Source: Exaiptasia diaphana
Lineage: Eukaryota; Cnidaria; Anthozoa; Actiniaria; Aiptasiidae
Assembly (NCBI RefSeq): GCF_001417965.1
Contig: NW_018384102.1
Span: 726,777 to 790,776, forward strand
Reading direction: 5' to 3'
DNA: 64,000 nucleotides
Shown here: positions 23,006 to 35,661 of the stretch, one piece after another
How the letters are laid out: each line of letters opens with the position of its first letter
Numbering within the stretch: the first letter of the stretch is position 1
The notes under the pieces: model-generated
Told to the model about the DNA's origin: nothing
What the model saw: the letters and a program-made list of their open reading frames with translations, nothing else
Database searches by the model: none
Position numbers and translations under genes: made by a program

Positions 23006-26000
23006 CTTATTCTAAATTATAACAAAAACAACAACTGCAATCGAAAACAAACAAACAAACAAAAAATATGAATGTGATAGCATTTATAAGGAAAACTTTG
23101 TCACTAATGTAATCTACAACCCAGTGGCCACTTAGGACTTGATTTTTCTGCTTAGAAATCCGCTGTCAAAGAAATCATGTTAAAAAATATTTATTTTTCA
23201 GCCAAGGGCAGATCTACGGTTAGGGGGTTGATTAGGTCGGCTAGACAATCCGCTTTTTCTAGGGTTCCACTAAAAAATCGAAATTATGATATGTTAATTA
23301 ATAAGGTAGATTGAGCTAAGTACTCCTACGCAAGATGATAAATTCATATCTTATATTTATTTATTATAAGTGGGTCATCGCGGAGTCAAGGTACATATAA
23401 ATGGGACTCGTTCTGAAGAGCAGCTAAAACAGCATTCATCTTAGAACAATTTCATTTTTGGCGGACCAAAATCTATCGTTTTAAATTGGTTTTCTTGTGC
23501 ATATAACCACCCCCTTTGTAGGGTTGTGTGTCCGCCACTGTAAGGGTGTTCAGATACCCTTTGGCACTAGGTTGTTGGGCTCAATAGTGACAATCTTTCC
23601 CTATTGTGTTTTTTTGGCATCATTTTTGCTACAGATAAATTCACGTTGGGATACAGGACTGCAGTCTAACGATCATTGATCGCAAGGTCGAGACAATGAT
23701 GTAGTTTCTGTAAATCTTGACATTGGTATCAGTAGGTGGAACGCCCTACATAACAATAGTAAAGTATTCAGTATTCTTTGTATAATATGTCGAATATAAT
23801 GTGTTGTCGCGCCTTATATCTTTACTTAATCATTGCTTATCCTCTCCCCGAAACAATATAGATAGTCCTCAATGTAACAAGAGCCAACCAACACTGAATC
23901 GGAGAAAGGGAAGGTTGAAGACATGGGAAAAGAGAGTACTCTAATTGTGCAATTTCGCTCATCCGCGACAACAGTTTTGTCCGGCCCGATTGCAGTTTTC
24001 ATTGTTAAACACGAAAAGAAGAAAAGATGTTTAAAACTTGAGCATTTTCATTTTAACAAGGAACGAGTGCAGGGGCTTTAGGAGAATTGGGAATAAACGG
24101 AATAAACGGAATAAAGTTTATATAGCGTCTCCTGGGCGAAACACTAACATACATTGCTTTGTTTGCTTTTTTTTCTTTGCCATAAGAGGTGGAGTAGATC
24201 ACGGTCAGGTCCAGAAATTTCTCATGGTGCCTTCCAAAATGAAGCAATGTATTCTATCATTATCATTAAAGGAAGTAATATTGGTTTGGTGCACCAATGG
24301 ATTCAGTGAACGAGCTGGGTATCTTGAAAAAACTTGTGTGGGTGCTGCTTCAGATACGCTGGATTTCCTTTCTCATCAGAAAAAAACAACGCATGTTTCG
24401 TGAGCAGAGGTGCATCCGAAACGGGCTAATGTATCTCAAACAATAGTAGTACTTTCACTTACCAGGTTGTTTTTCTGAAGACGGATCAGGAACGATTCTG
24501 TCATATTATTCATTGAGCTCTCTGAGACTTTATTGACGGTTGGGATCGTCATGTTTCTCATTGTAAGAATCTGTGTTAACAATGGAAGAAATTCATCATT
24601 TTCTTTTCAAAATTATTATCGGAGTACTGCGCATAACAAGGAATCAGGGCGTAGCAGTGATTATACATTGCAACAGTGTCCAATCTCATTCTGGTACACC
24701 ACACTTACTGTCTGTTCAAAACGCCCTCCTCCTCCCCTTACTAACGGTCCTCTAGGTGACTTTTTTGTGCTCACACCTTTGACTCACGGCTTTGAGGGTA
24801 CCCTCATAGCCATTAACTCCATAATGCCTGTTTGATTGATTCTTACCAGTAAACAGAGCTCGGAAATGGAGGAACGAATGTGGCGTGGATATTGTTATCA
24901 CGGCATTGAAAATATAAATTCATCATTTTCTTTGAAAATTTATTTAGTTTGTCTAGTTGTTTTGATTCAACCATTTTGTTCCTGGTTCCTCAAAGTTTGC
25001 GAGAAAAATTACGCTGTCGAAGGGATTACACTGCGCCCTTGAGCTGGTCAAATGTTTTTGCGTTATGTACATTTAGATAGCTCCAAACTCTACGCTCCCG
25101 GCAACACAGCAATGCCGACGTCCTCAAGTCTCAGTGAACAGTGAACCCTTGAAACCGTCTCAGTTCAATTGCATGTGAAGGAGTTTCATAAGGGAAAGGA
25201 GAGTTCCAGCTGGAGTTCTAAACTGTTGAACCATCCGAAAATGTTTTCCCCATATTGTTTATAAAGTCTCACCAATTCAAAGTGTTTATTTGCCCAGGAA
25301 AAGCGATCTCGGAACTCCTGTAACCTTCCCTCTGCACACATCCCTGCATTAACATTGTTTAACCAGGTTTGGCGAGGTTCATTTTTGCTTGATTTATCAT
25401 AACCGAAAACACCAAGTGGATTCCCAGAGGGTCTTTATTGATGATATTTTAGTTTAATTTAATTTCGAGCCTTTTTCAAATGACAAAAGAAGACTTGGAA
25501 GGTTCAGTGAAGGAGATTAGATAATAACCATATCATACCTTATGGAGTTCCACGACGGTTTGATGAAGGTTAATTCGAGTATAACTCCAACTCTTGAACA
25601 AGTCGTAATTCTTCGAGCCAACAGGAACAAAGTGGAATTGGCAAGCGAGTTTGACTGGATCAATAAAAGCTGAGAATTGACGGTAAAGGACGTTAAACCT
25701 GTCTTGGACCTTAAAGATAAAATAGCATCAAACAACAGATGAGTTGAATGCATACGATTTTAATTAACTGCAATTTTGCATAAGACTCTGCACTGGGTTA
25801 TGTTTTGATTCATAATTTCTAAGAAGTTTTTGTTAATCATTGGTGACTCCTTGTTGATCTTTTTACCGTAACAGTAAACAGAAATATCGATCAGCAGAAA
25901 TGATCCCTTCGGTGAATAATTCCTTCAGATTTTCATAACTGAGAGTCACGATTCTTGATATCTCGATTTTATCCCCGACGTAAAGGACATTCAACGATCG

Positions 26001-28326
26001 AACCCGACGCCTAAAAACCTGTCTGAAAACGGTTCTAAAAACTACAGTTTTTTACCTTGAACACGGCATTTACTTATACAATACAATGATTGTGTAAAAC
26101 GTCATTCATAGCTGTATTTTCTCGATTCCAAGTAATGACCACTGAACCCTCGACCATCTGTCTACAAGAGCGGGACTTGTTGTTCCGAGAAATTCTCAGG
26201 TCCTTGCTTTGTCATGGAATACTACTCAAAGTTTTCACTAATCAGTTCCGAGAAATGGAAGACAGTTTTATATGTTGGACTGCTACAATAACCTACTAAG
26301 ATATGTTTTATTTCAAATGTGATCATATAATCGTTGACCGGACTTACATGTTTAGACCGACTCTTGGGGAATCCCCACCACAAAGTTTCCGCTTTCACAG
26401 GGAACCCGGTTAAAAAGCGGATACGTTTAGATCCTCGATGCTGATCAACATATTGTCTGATATCAGCATGCAACAAAGGAGAGGAGATATCAGATATCAG
26501 ATATCAGACACTATGGATCTGCCGTCTCTCAGATTTACTCATCACATCAACTGTTCCACTCCAACTGAACCAAACTCCGTGGCACGACATAGAATACTGC
26601 AGTCCATTGTTGATAATAGTATAAATGGCTGGGACCATCTATGATCATTTAACAAATTTATTACATTATTTTTGCAGGGCCCTACTGGTACAGAATAAAC
26701 ATATACAAATCCCTTCGTTAAATTTGTCACTAAATTATGGAGCTAAACGAGCTACAAGTTTGCCGATGAAAATCATAGTTTTTTTCCTATGCACTTCCGT
26801 GTGGAATCATGGAAGACGTGCCTCTCAATCAAAAGATCTGCCTTGTGGTTTGGACTCGACACTAGAAATGGTCTCTTCAAGTAAAAATGGTTTGATATGC
26901 AGTTCGAGTCTACGGTCTGTGGGGGAAAGACCCTTTTTCACTTTATGGGAATGCTGCTCTATTAGGGAGATAAAAATGTATTTAATCCCAGATCACAATG
27001 TAAACGCCTGTCATAGTCCTTTGTTTTGCCTAAAAGATAAAGCTGCATTGATGTCATAAGATAGGCGGTCTCGTTATATGATAGCTCTTTGACGTTGTTG
27101 TTGGCGTCTCTCGCAGTTATGGGTCTATTCAAACACAATCTTGCATGGACCTGTTTAAAAGAACCTAATCCATGTGGCGTGGCCGGGATAGGCCACGTTT
27201 ATGTTAAAACTTCCAATCTACCTATTGCGCCTCATCATAGTTATACCTATGAATCTGCAAAGTTGAGCTGTTAAAAAGTCTGTGAATGGTTATTTCTAAA
27301 TAAACGTTTCTATTGAGCACCTTTTGTTATTGTATACAACTGAGTAAATGTTTCACAAACTGAGCGCTTTACGCCTGAAAGCTTTGCATTCGTTTTCGTT
27401 AACTGTGCAGTATCTTAGAATAAACTTTTCACATTGTATAAAAGTGTACATCTGGGCATTTATGCATCATGTAGATCTTTCTCTAATCAATGAAACTGTA
27501 AATTCTGTTGAAACTTTTAAAAAGCTAGCTACCATCAATCTGCACCAAAGATTGTGGCTGAAAGGCTGATCACCATTCGTTCTTCTTCACCTTTACAAAT
27601 GTTCATATATCGATCGAATCAATACTGACTGCACTTACCGACATCGTGCGACAATTAACTGAACCTGCGCTCACGATACCAAGACGAAGAATTGGTGGGA
27701 TAAGACGCAGACGAGTGTTGATGAACGTGTACTTCTTCAGCATCTGCCAGAAAAAGATTGGTATCGAGTTCATGAAATGTCGATGTTCATCAGTTACTAG
27801 CTGATTGTTTTTTGTCAAGAAGACGAACGGAGACATAGATGTCCATAGATTTTCTGCACCGGATATAATTCTGTGTGTACGTTTTCGCTAGAATATGGCG
27901 GAACTGTGGCGAACGGATACTAAATCATTTCAGTCTGTTCTTTTTGCGTAGTAAAGAATAACGTTTTAACTCTGCATTTGACCACAATTCATGTTTAATT
28001 CTTTGAAATTCTAAACAGGGGTTAAGTTTGTCTGAGGAACGCTGGAGTGGTTTCGACTGATTTGGGTTTTAGTATATTTTCCGCAACTTTCTGCAATGTT
28101 TTCCAATTTGAATATTTAAGATCGACATACTTCTCCAGCAGAAACATGTCTTGCAACACTTTCACCAGAAAATAAACACGACTTAAAGTGATATCTGTCT
28201 TTTTCGTAAGGCTTTTCTCAGAAAGTTTCTGCCGCGAAAGAAGTCCACTCGAGTTAAGCTCTTTCCACGTTTTAGGTGTCGGTGAAATGATTGGAAAAAA
28301 TGATATAAAACAAACTCTACACTTAC

Positions 28327-28524
28327 CATTTGTTCTGTTGCGTTTGATTTTAATTTCAGCTTCCATGTTATGACATAAATTCCTGATACAGCTCTCCTCA
28401 TCATGAAAGCAGGGAGTGAAACATTACCAACGGCAGTTGCATTTGTGCTTGTGGCCTTTGAGGCACAAGATGCCATTGAAATAGCAGTGAAAAGAACGAA
28501 GACGAAGAAGATTCCTGATGCCAT
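28327..28524 (-). CDS. Candidate first coding exon of a small secreted protein
   Basis: On the minus strand a strong acceptor (TTTTCCTCTTCTTCCTCACC then TAG) lies 3 bases before ATG. A 66-codon exon ends at a consensus donor, ATG followed by GTAAGT. The peptide starts with a hydrophobic leader (MASGIFFVFVLFTAISMASC, likely cut near Cys20), followed by a Thr/Ala/Asn-rich stretch with NAT and NVS glycosylation sites. The frame stays open past the donor to 28183, so an unspliced 113-residue form with a basic C-terminus is also possible. A phase-0 continuation to KVAENILKPKS..AFLRQT-stop, near 28022-28090, is possible but weak. The family is not recognised. Confidence 0.35.
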
Positions 28525-31500
28525 TTCCTAGGTGAGGAAGAAGAGGAAAACCAATGGCGTTAGTGCTTTAAAAAGGAAAGATTTGCAGCTCAACCATTTG
28601 CGTAGTTAGTTTGCCAAAATGTGGTGCGTTAAATCTTCAACAGAACGATGCGATATTACATTTAGAAGCAGAACTCTATTTCTAGGAAATGCTTTTTTGC
28701 GTGTAAAACTCTATATTAATGTAATGAGAAACAACTAAGAGAGTTGAGCGACTATGATTGAGTCTTTATCGTTAGATTTGTACGTTTGAAAGGAAAGGTA
28801 GAATCGTGCTGCGATCAGAAAGTGTCTCCTTTCAAAGACCACACACACAAAAAGATTTTTTGTACATTACTTTTGCAATATTTTTCAGAAAGCTCTGCGT
28901 TTCAATAATGAGTCTACCACTAGATTTTCACTCGAAGACAACACCTTTCTTTGACCAAAATGCTTTGCCGCTTAAAAATGAGTTGGAGTTTGCGCATTGT
29001 GCGTATTTACGAGTTTGTTACTGTTTTTCTTGGAAAGAAACCAGTTAATTTGTATAAATGGCAATCACATTTTAGTCACGTTTCATGAATTAGCATTAAT
29101 CGTACGCCTTCAGGATCAATCAATGCAGATTCATTGTTGTTTTACGGAATAATGTAGGGGTAAAACTTTACTGACCTCCTTGAAAATATGGGACCTGTGA
29201 CCAATCTTGCTTCTTTAACCACTGAACTCGTTTCTGCGTATCTAACTGTGATGTATAGAGGGTCATAGACTTTTTAGCGTCTATTGACCTTATATTCTAA
29301 ATTATATTCTTCATTTTTGAATTCAAGGCAAATAACCGCTGTTTCTTTTTGACAGCAGATTCTCTTACGCAAATTAAAGACCTTACCAAAGACACACACA
29401 CACAAAAAAACACGGAAAATGTTGTTAGTACAATAGCACTATAACAAATTAAATTTCCCCCCAGTTGAGGCTAAAGCTGTATTTCCAAAAGGCTTAAACC
29501 TTAGGTCTTATATATGGGAATACAGGGTTATTCTCAACTCGGGGAAAATGCAAATGTTCAATGCTATTATGCTAATAATGACATTTTCTCGTGCTTTCAA
29601 TCTTTTGTTTTCCGTAAGGTTTTTGCGCAGGAGAATATGATGTGGAATAAAGCAGCGGTTTTTCGCTTTTCGTTTCGTTCTTTTTCTCTTTTTCTTTTGA
29701 CAGTGCCAAAAAAAGAAAGTTTCGCCTGCTTCTTTTCAGTAAGGGTTGGCTGTACACGGACATTGTTTTGTATCAGAATGAAACACTCAATAAACTCGGC
29801 AGTGTTTGTGAGCGCGAAGATAGTCTTTTAGAACATGCATCAATCATGCAAAAACATAAGCTCTTTCTACATTATACATACCTTTTCTTAAGACGTGGTA
29901 TAGCAGCCCTTTTGGCTAGTCCACTTGGCTATTTATCACTTGTCTTGCAATCCAAGTTTTTGAACTTAGTTTACCGGTGTACTTTGCCTGGTTTATTTAT
30001 ACTATTTCATCACCAAAATATTTATCACAATCCCAAAATAATTTGAATTCAAGACGGATGGTTATTTTTTCGAATATCTAAGTTCTTCCCGCATTTTTCC
30101 TTGAAAGAGTGATATTTCAATGATTACTTGTAGTTGTAATATTTTATTTTTAGTTTAACTTCAAGCGTTTCTAAGCAGGGTGCAGTGAAACTACGCCCTG
30201 AACGACTAATCTATGACTAGCAGTTGTAGACGTTATCAATTTTTCAACTTAAGCATTAGAATATATTGTCCTTGTTTCCATTCTCTGTTAAAAACACACC
30301 AGAGTTTTGGTAAAACACGAGGAAGGTTTTATTTTAAACCACGAGCTGAATTCTACCAGTCAATGCACGCGTTATATAATAACTATCTTGTAAAAATAAT
30401 TGCTAAGGGGGCGAGAACATGAATGCTTTAATCTTGAATTTTTAATTCACATTGCGGTACATTCGGTTTGAGATCTTTTTCAAAGTCACGATCAGCTCAT
30501 TTAATGTTGTTATAAATAGCTTACTGTCTGACCATGTAATCGTGATGTTCTAGAAACTATTTTGATGGCTGTTGTGAAAATCAACATTTTCTAAGGAGGG
30601 GTAGCCGCCTTAATCTCTTAAGCTCACTTTCGATATTTTTCTTTATCTTCCTTTATTATGTTGAAAAATTACTGCAATTCTTGTAAACTTGAAAGGCCAT
30701 CTACTTTAATATACTGAATATCAATTTTGTATTAAAAATATTGTTAGTTGTTCTTGTTCTTGTTGTGAAATTGCGTTTGGGAATTCTTGAAATGTTGTAC
30801 GGAAGACTTGTAAGCTTGAATGGCCCTTTATTTGAACGGTACATGCAGTATCCCGCGACGATTGTGTATTTCCTGGTGTTTTGTTTGAGAATTGAGGCAG
30901 ATAGAGTATAACATGTAAAGAGGACAATTATGACAATCTTGACAATTATGTTACAAGATCTCCTTCACGTTATGTAATATATCTCAATCTTTAGAAATGA
31001 GATTTTGCTGTCTTGATTCTTGTATGATGATAAGAGCAATATAACAAATAGTTTTCAATACTGGCCTTTGTAACAATCTTTGTCCAGTCATTTATTGTTA
31101 TAAAAAGGGATGATACAGACTCGTAGAATGGTAACCCCCCAGCTTCGGGCGTGTGATATAAAACTAGGACATATTTGTAGAAGAGTAACAGCAATACTGG
31201 TAACCAATCAATACAGTGGTCAATAACAAGGCAGCGCAACAACTGGACAATATACAAACAAACAGCACTTAAATTTCCGAACAAAATGAAATATGAGACT
31301 TTATTTGCAAATCAATAGAGTGTAACACATTTTCGGATATTCCAGCACTTTTTTAGGTGTGATTCATGGAATTTTGTAGTCAATAGCCTTGTCTTTGTCT
31401 TGAAACCGCAAGCACATTAGCCAGCGTGCTGCTTCATTGATTATCATCTCGCTTTCACAATCAAATATGGACGCTCCTGATGAAACCGCTCCATAGGCTA

Positions 31501-31552
31501 CCCAACCATTGCTTGAGAGAAACAAAAGAATGAATGCGCACGCTTCCGCAAG
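28525..31552. other. Intergenic; no feature recognised
   Basis: AT-rich sequence without recognisable genes or repeats, other than A- and T-tracts and a short (CA)n tract near 29393-29402. Open frames up to 105 codons (for example 29514-29831) show no domain-like composition. Confidence 0.4.
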
Positions 31553-32954
31553 CTTATATTATGTTATCGAATCGGCGCGCGCTGCGGGTTACCTGTGGTA
31601 TTACGTCATTGATCCCTTGCCTCGCGGGCCTCGCGGGCCTCGCGGGCCTCGCGGGATACAAACTAGTCTGTGACAAGGTATGAAACACTGGTCACGTGAC
31701 AAATATAATTTTGCTCCTTTTTCACCGAAAATCAGCAGAAAAGGACAATTTTCGTTCAAATAATAACACATCGCTAGATTTCCTAACTATCTCATGATTT
31801 TCAGTGTAAAATGTTCATTACATGACGAGAAAATGAACATTAAGCATTTTACTTGCAGTGGACCGATGTGTGCACCAGGTTGGTGGGCAGACATCGGAAA
31901 GCGTTCGGACTTTCTAACTCGTGAGCTTGTCGAGAACTATCGTGAACCATCGACATTTTCACGGAGTATTTTCGTAATCGCCGAGTTCACCACATTTCTT
32001 CATGAATCCGACCACAAGGATCACAAGGACAAGAAAATGAAGATAATTTGGCCGAAAACAGCTCGAAATNNACAAAAGATAGCCTCAAACTTTTTAATTC
32101 TGGTTCATGGATGCTTCTGTGCTGAATGAAGAAGACAAACCACCTTTTCAATGACACTTTTTAGCCGCCATATATAAAAGCGAAACAAACTGAGAGAAAA
32201 AAAGATATGAGCGTTTACTATTTCCTAGAACGTCTAGCCAATTTATGGCACTTTTAACTTTTCAAGTCATTTCAGTTGTTCAATATTCATAGTAAATTTA
32301 ACTCTGAATACGAAAAATAGTACTTTTTGATGTATTTTTAGTTTTTCAGACGGCATCCAAAATAACTTAACGCGGGAGTGTATGTTACCAGTGGATTCCT
32401 GTAAAAAAAAAAACAACAAACAAACAAAAACACAAAAAGAGCTTTTTACCAATTTGTTTGTCTTTATATTTCCTTTGTTATTTGTTTACATAATAACTGT
32501 ATAGTTTTTAAAGTACATGATATGTTTGAACTTGAATTTGAGAGACCTTTTTTTGTCAATGAAATTTCCACGCTGTACACTGCTGTAATCAATAAAATGT
32601 GAATACAAGCCTCCATTTATTTCCTTGACTTGTTTATTTAAAAACATATTTTCTTCATTTAGTAGTTTCCCCCCTTTTACAGTTTGAAGTTTAAAACTAA
32701 GTAAAACAAAAACAGCTAGAAAGCTAATCGGGATACTTCGCCTTACATTCGGAGACTATTCGTCTATTTCTCGCCCGCTCGATTTCCGATGTCTGCCCAG
32801 CAACCTGGTGCACACATCAGTCCATCACGTGACCAGTGTTTCATACCTTGTCACAGACAAGTTTGTATCCCGCGAGGCCCGCGAGGCAGGGATCAATGAC
32901 GTAATACCGCAGGTAGCCCGCAGCGCGCGCCGATTCACGATAACATAATATAAG
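31553..32954. mobile_element. Large 1.4-kb foldback with GC-rich decamer repeats
   Basis: Outer arms at 31553-31711 and about 32815-32954 are inverted copies (CTTATATTATGTTATCG, CGGCGCGCGCTGCGGG, TATTACGTCATTGATCCC, GACAAGGTATGAAACACTGG, GGTCACGTGA). The left arm has four tandem CCTCGCGGGC units, the right arm two. A further inverted block (GATGTGTGCACCAGGTTG.. left, complement right) lies directly beside the right outer arm but about 150 bp inside the left one. The interior (31794-32129) is open for 111 codons without a recognised domain. No clear target duplication. Confidence 0.7.
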
Positions 32955-33144
32955 CGATTCTTTGATATATTTAGTATTTTGGCCTCGCAAGACTTTGATA
33001 TTAATTTCACCTTGATTTTCTCAAGTATGTTAAGGCTTGAGTTATTCGGTCTTGACGCACGATCAGCTTGTATTGTCTGTAAAACTAGTTTCGTTTTATT
33101 GTAAAACCTCCTCAGTTACAAGACTTAAAGTTAAGTTAAAAGTA

Positions 33145-34378
33145 ATTTTTCTTTGTAAATTTTTTTGTAAATGCTCTGTTCGCAGAGTAGCTCATTTAGT
33201 GCATCGAAGACCTTAATTGAGCGGGAGCCTTCGTCACTCTAAAGCTAAAGCTGCTCGAAATAGAACGTTATAACATGAATCGACATCCTTTTTTTAGATT
33301 GCTAATAAAGTTATAAAAGTTTTTTTCTTACTTAGATACTATTTTGGAGATTTTTCTTTCCCGCTCATTTAGTGCATCGAAGACCTAAGTTGAGCGGGAG
33401 TCGAGCGTCACTCTAAGTGTGACAAGAAGCTAAAGCTGCTCGAAATAGAACGTTATAATATGAATCGACATCTTTTTCTTAGATTTCTAATAAAGATATA
33501 AAAGATTTTTTTGCCAAAGCAAAACTAGCACTCATTTAGTATGTTAGTACATCGAAGACTTTGAGCGGGAGCCGATCATATATAGCCACTTCGTAAAAAA
33601 AGTCGGTTCTCGGGGAAGTGAAACACAAGAGATGACAATAATTATGCAAAAATAAATAAATAAATAAATAAAAAGATAAACAATAAATAAAATAAAAAGG
33701 AAAAAACAAAATCATTAAACGTCTCCTCCAGGGAATCGATCCCGCTACCGTCAAACCTACATTGGATTTGCAAGCGGCGCCTTAACGCGGTGCGCCACTG
33801 GATCACTCTCATTTACATAATAATAGACCACTTGACACTTTCACCGAATAGACTACCCCAATTTGACATTATACTTTCGATAGTTGCCTAGTTAGTGCAA
33901 GGGGTTATCCATCAGTGTCTAGGGGCCGGATAGCTTCTCCCTCACTGGCTTTTTAGTTAGCGCGAAGTTAGGACCAATTATCGGGATAGCATGGAAGAGC
34001 CGAAATCTCTAACCGGAATGTAAATCGATTCGCCGCCTCAGCTTCACAGAATGTCTCGGGGGAATCGTCCCAACCTTTTTTCGATTTTATGGTCATGGGT
34101 TCGAATCCCACGACTCAAGTTTTTTCTTTTTTTCATATTACTTTTCTTTTTGCTTTTTGTTTTTGTCTTTGATTAGATTCCTACATTAATGTTTGTTTGC
34201 AATATCTGCAGAATCATTTAGTAATTATTTCTATATATTTCAATAATGTGATATTTTAAAGCGCGCTTTCATTGGCTTNTTTTCATTAAACGTATAATAG
34301 GTTTTCACAGCGCGGCGATTGCGCAACCGAGAATCAATTTTTTTCTATTCGTACGGACATGGTATATATTCTGATTCC
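33145..34378 (+). repeat. 1.2-kb repeat with tRNA-like segments, copy 1
   Basis: It starts with three direct repeats of about 170 bp (each with TTTAGTGCATCGAAGACC, GAGCGGGAG and GAACGTTATAA) at about 33192, 33365 and 33531. An (AAAT)n tract follows. Next is a minus-strand tRNA-Ser-like segment (33717-33815) with a box-B-like GGGATCGATTCCC, then a plus-strand T-arm GGGTTCGAATCCC at 34087-34107 followed by T-tracts. It ends near GTACGGACATGG. The same unit lies inverted at 58885-60178. The type (SINE cluster, retro- or DNA transposon) is unknown. Confidence 0.7.
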
Positions 34379-35147
34379 GCCAACACTATGGATAGATACT
34401 TCAACGGTTTATAAGAGCTAAACCACGATGAATGTGATTTCTCATTATCACCTCCCTGCTCATTCACTGCCATTTGGCTGCCGTTGTCTTCCAGTCTTGA
34501 TTCAGTTGGGGTTTCAAGAATTGCTTCTAGCTTGGACTGTCCTTCGTCCTTTGAAATCGTAGGCTGACATCCTTCATGTTTCTGGGGTGTCCTTTGATTC
34601 GGTTAATCAGTCAATAGCGGATTTTGCCAATCTTAAAAAATGTACAAAAGTAACAAGAGGTTTAATATAACAAACTGTTGACAGGTTTATTTTTCTTAGT
34701 GCTGCATATTTTATCTTCAAGGGGTGGGAGGAGAGTGGGGAGGGGATAACATTAGCATCATCCAAATCATATCAATACCTTTCGATTTCAAGCTCGTGAT
34801 TACTGATTCTCAGGAGGAGCCGACGAGTTCCTGGGAGAAATATATCTATCCCAGCTACTGCTGTAAGTAGCAACTGGTTGACAGCCAGAAATTCAGGAAA
34901 AAAAGATCTCTCCAGGCAAGGGTTAATTTCAAAGAATTTTTGCCAGGAAAATAAACATATCCTAACTAAATTTGTTTTTGCCAAGAATAAAATGGTTAGA
35001 ACTTTTCTGTGCTTAAAGTCTTTAACTTGTGTTAGATAACATGTTCTTAGTTTACGACTTTGTTCTGAAGGGGCTCTTTTGCATTTTTCGTTGTTGAAGA
35101 GGCTCCCCCGCCATGTTTGTACTTCCAAATCGACTAACTGTTTTTCA
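34379..35147. other. Intergenic, nothing recognised
   Basis: There is a G-rich patch at 34721-34748. A 118-codon minus-strand open frame (34772-35128) shows no recognisable domain and is probably fortuitous. Confidence 0.35.
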
Positions 35148-35327
35148 TTATAAACGAAGACTGCTTCTTCTGCGTATTTAAGGTTTTTTATTCTTCAAAC
35201 CAAGCTTTCGGCCTTAGCGGCTATTTTCAAGGTTGTTAGTACACGTAATATGGCCTCTAAGGCCGAAAGCTTGGTTTGAAGAATAAAAAAACCTTAAATA
35301 CGCAGAAGAAGCAGTCTTCGTTTATAA
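35148..35327. mobile_element. Foldback element upstream of the P450 gene
   Basis: Arms of about 68 bp (TTATAAACGAAGACTGCTTC at the left end, its complement at the right end) enclose a loop of about 43 bp. Arm identity is nearly perfect through AAGGTTTTTTATTCTTC and CAAGCTTTCGGCC. No clear target duplication. It lies 335 bp upstream of the preferred P450 start. Confidence 0.75.
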
Positions 35328-35661
35328 ACAAATTCCTGCGTACAAAGAAATTCTGAACATTGTTTTTCATTAGTCCGCTGAGGAAAAAGCATGCTAATTG
35401 CAGCGTTCATGAGTAGTTTTTTATTAGAATTATTTAGTTTCCCATTCATTTGTTCATGACTTTTATCATCCCGTTCCGATTGAATATTAGCGTATGTGCA
35501 ATTTTCGATGTTTGAATACATTCCATGTTATCCGTAGTCCTCAATCTGGATATTCACTTGTTTCGGTATTCAATGCATCATTGTTCACAATGTCACGGAA
35601 CCCCACGAAATATAATCTGCTCGTCCTTTCAGTGTTGTTTCTGTATTTGTCGACATTCAGA

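Larger units (their letters stand above)
21120..28326. other. Long gene-poor stretch
   Basis: Apart from the SINE-like repeat at 21930-22225 and the inverted repeats at 22573-23005, I recognise nothing here. Open frames up to 144 codons occur (for example 24038-24403 and 26625-27059), but they have unconvincing composition and no family motifs. GGAATAAAC is repeated about three times near 24090-24115, and GATATCA about four times near 26486-26510. The upstream exons of the EMI/EGF gene, including its signal peptide, could be hidden in 21.1-23 kb. Confidence 0.4.

Noticed and set aside
24038-24403. 121-codon plus-strand open frame
   Set aside because: Composition is not protein-like and no family motif is visible.
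26625-27059. 144-codon plus-strand frame with a possible internal leader (MKIIVFFLCTSVW)
   Set aside because: No domain, irregular composition, and no convincing splice or regulatory context; treated as chance.
31794-32129. 111-codon frame inside the 1.4-kb foldback as a transposase
   Set aside because: No catalytic motif or domain similarity is visible, and it crosses N bases and the inverted internal block.
33717-33815. Functional tRNA-Ser gene on the minus strand
   Set aside because: Acceptor-stem halves do not pair, the anticodon loop has an extra base, and the segment is part of a repeated element; called tRNA-like only.
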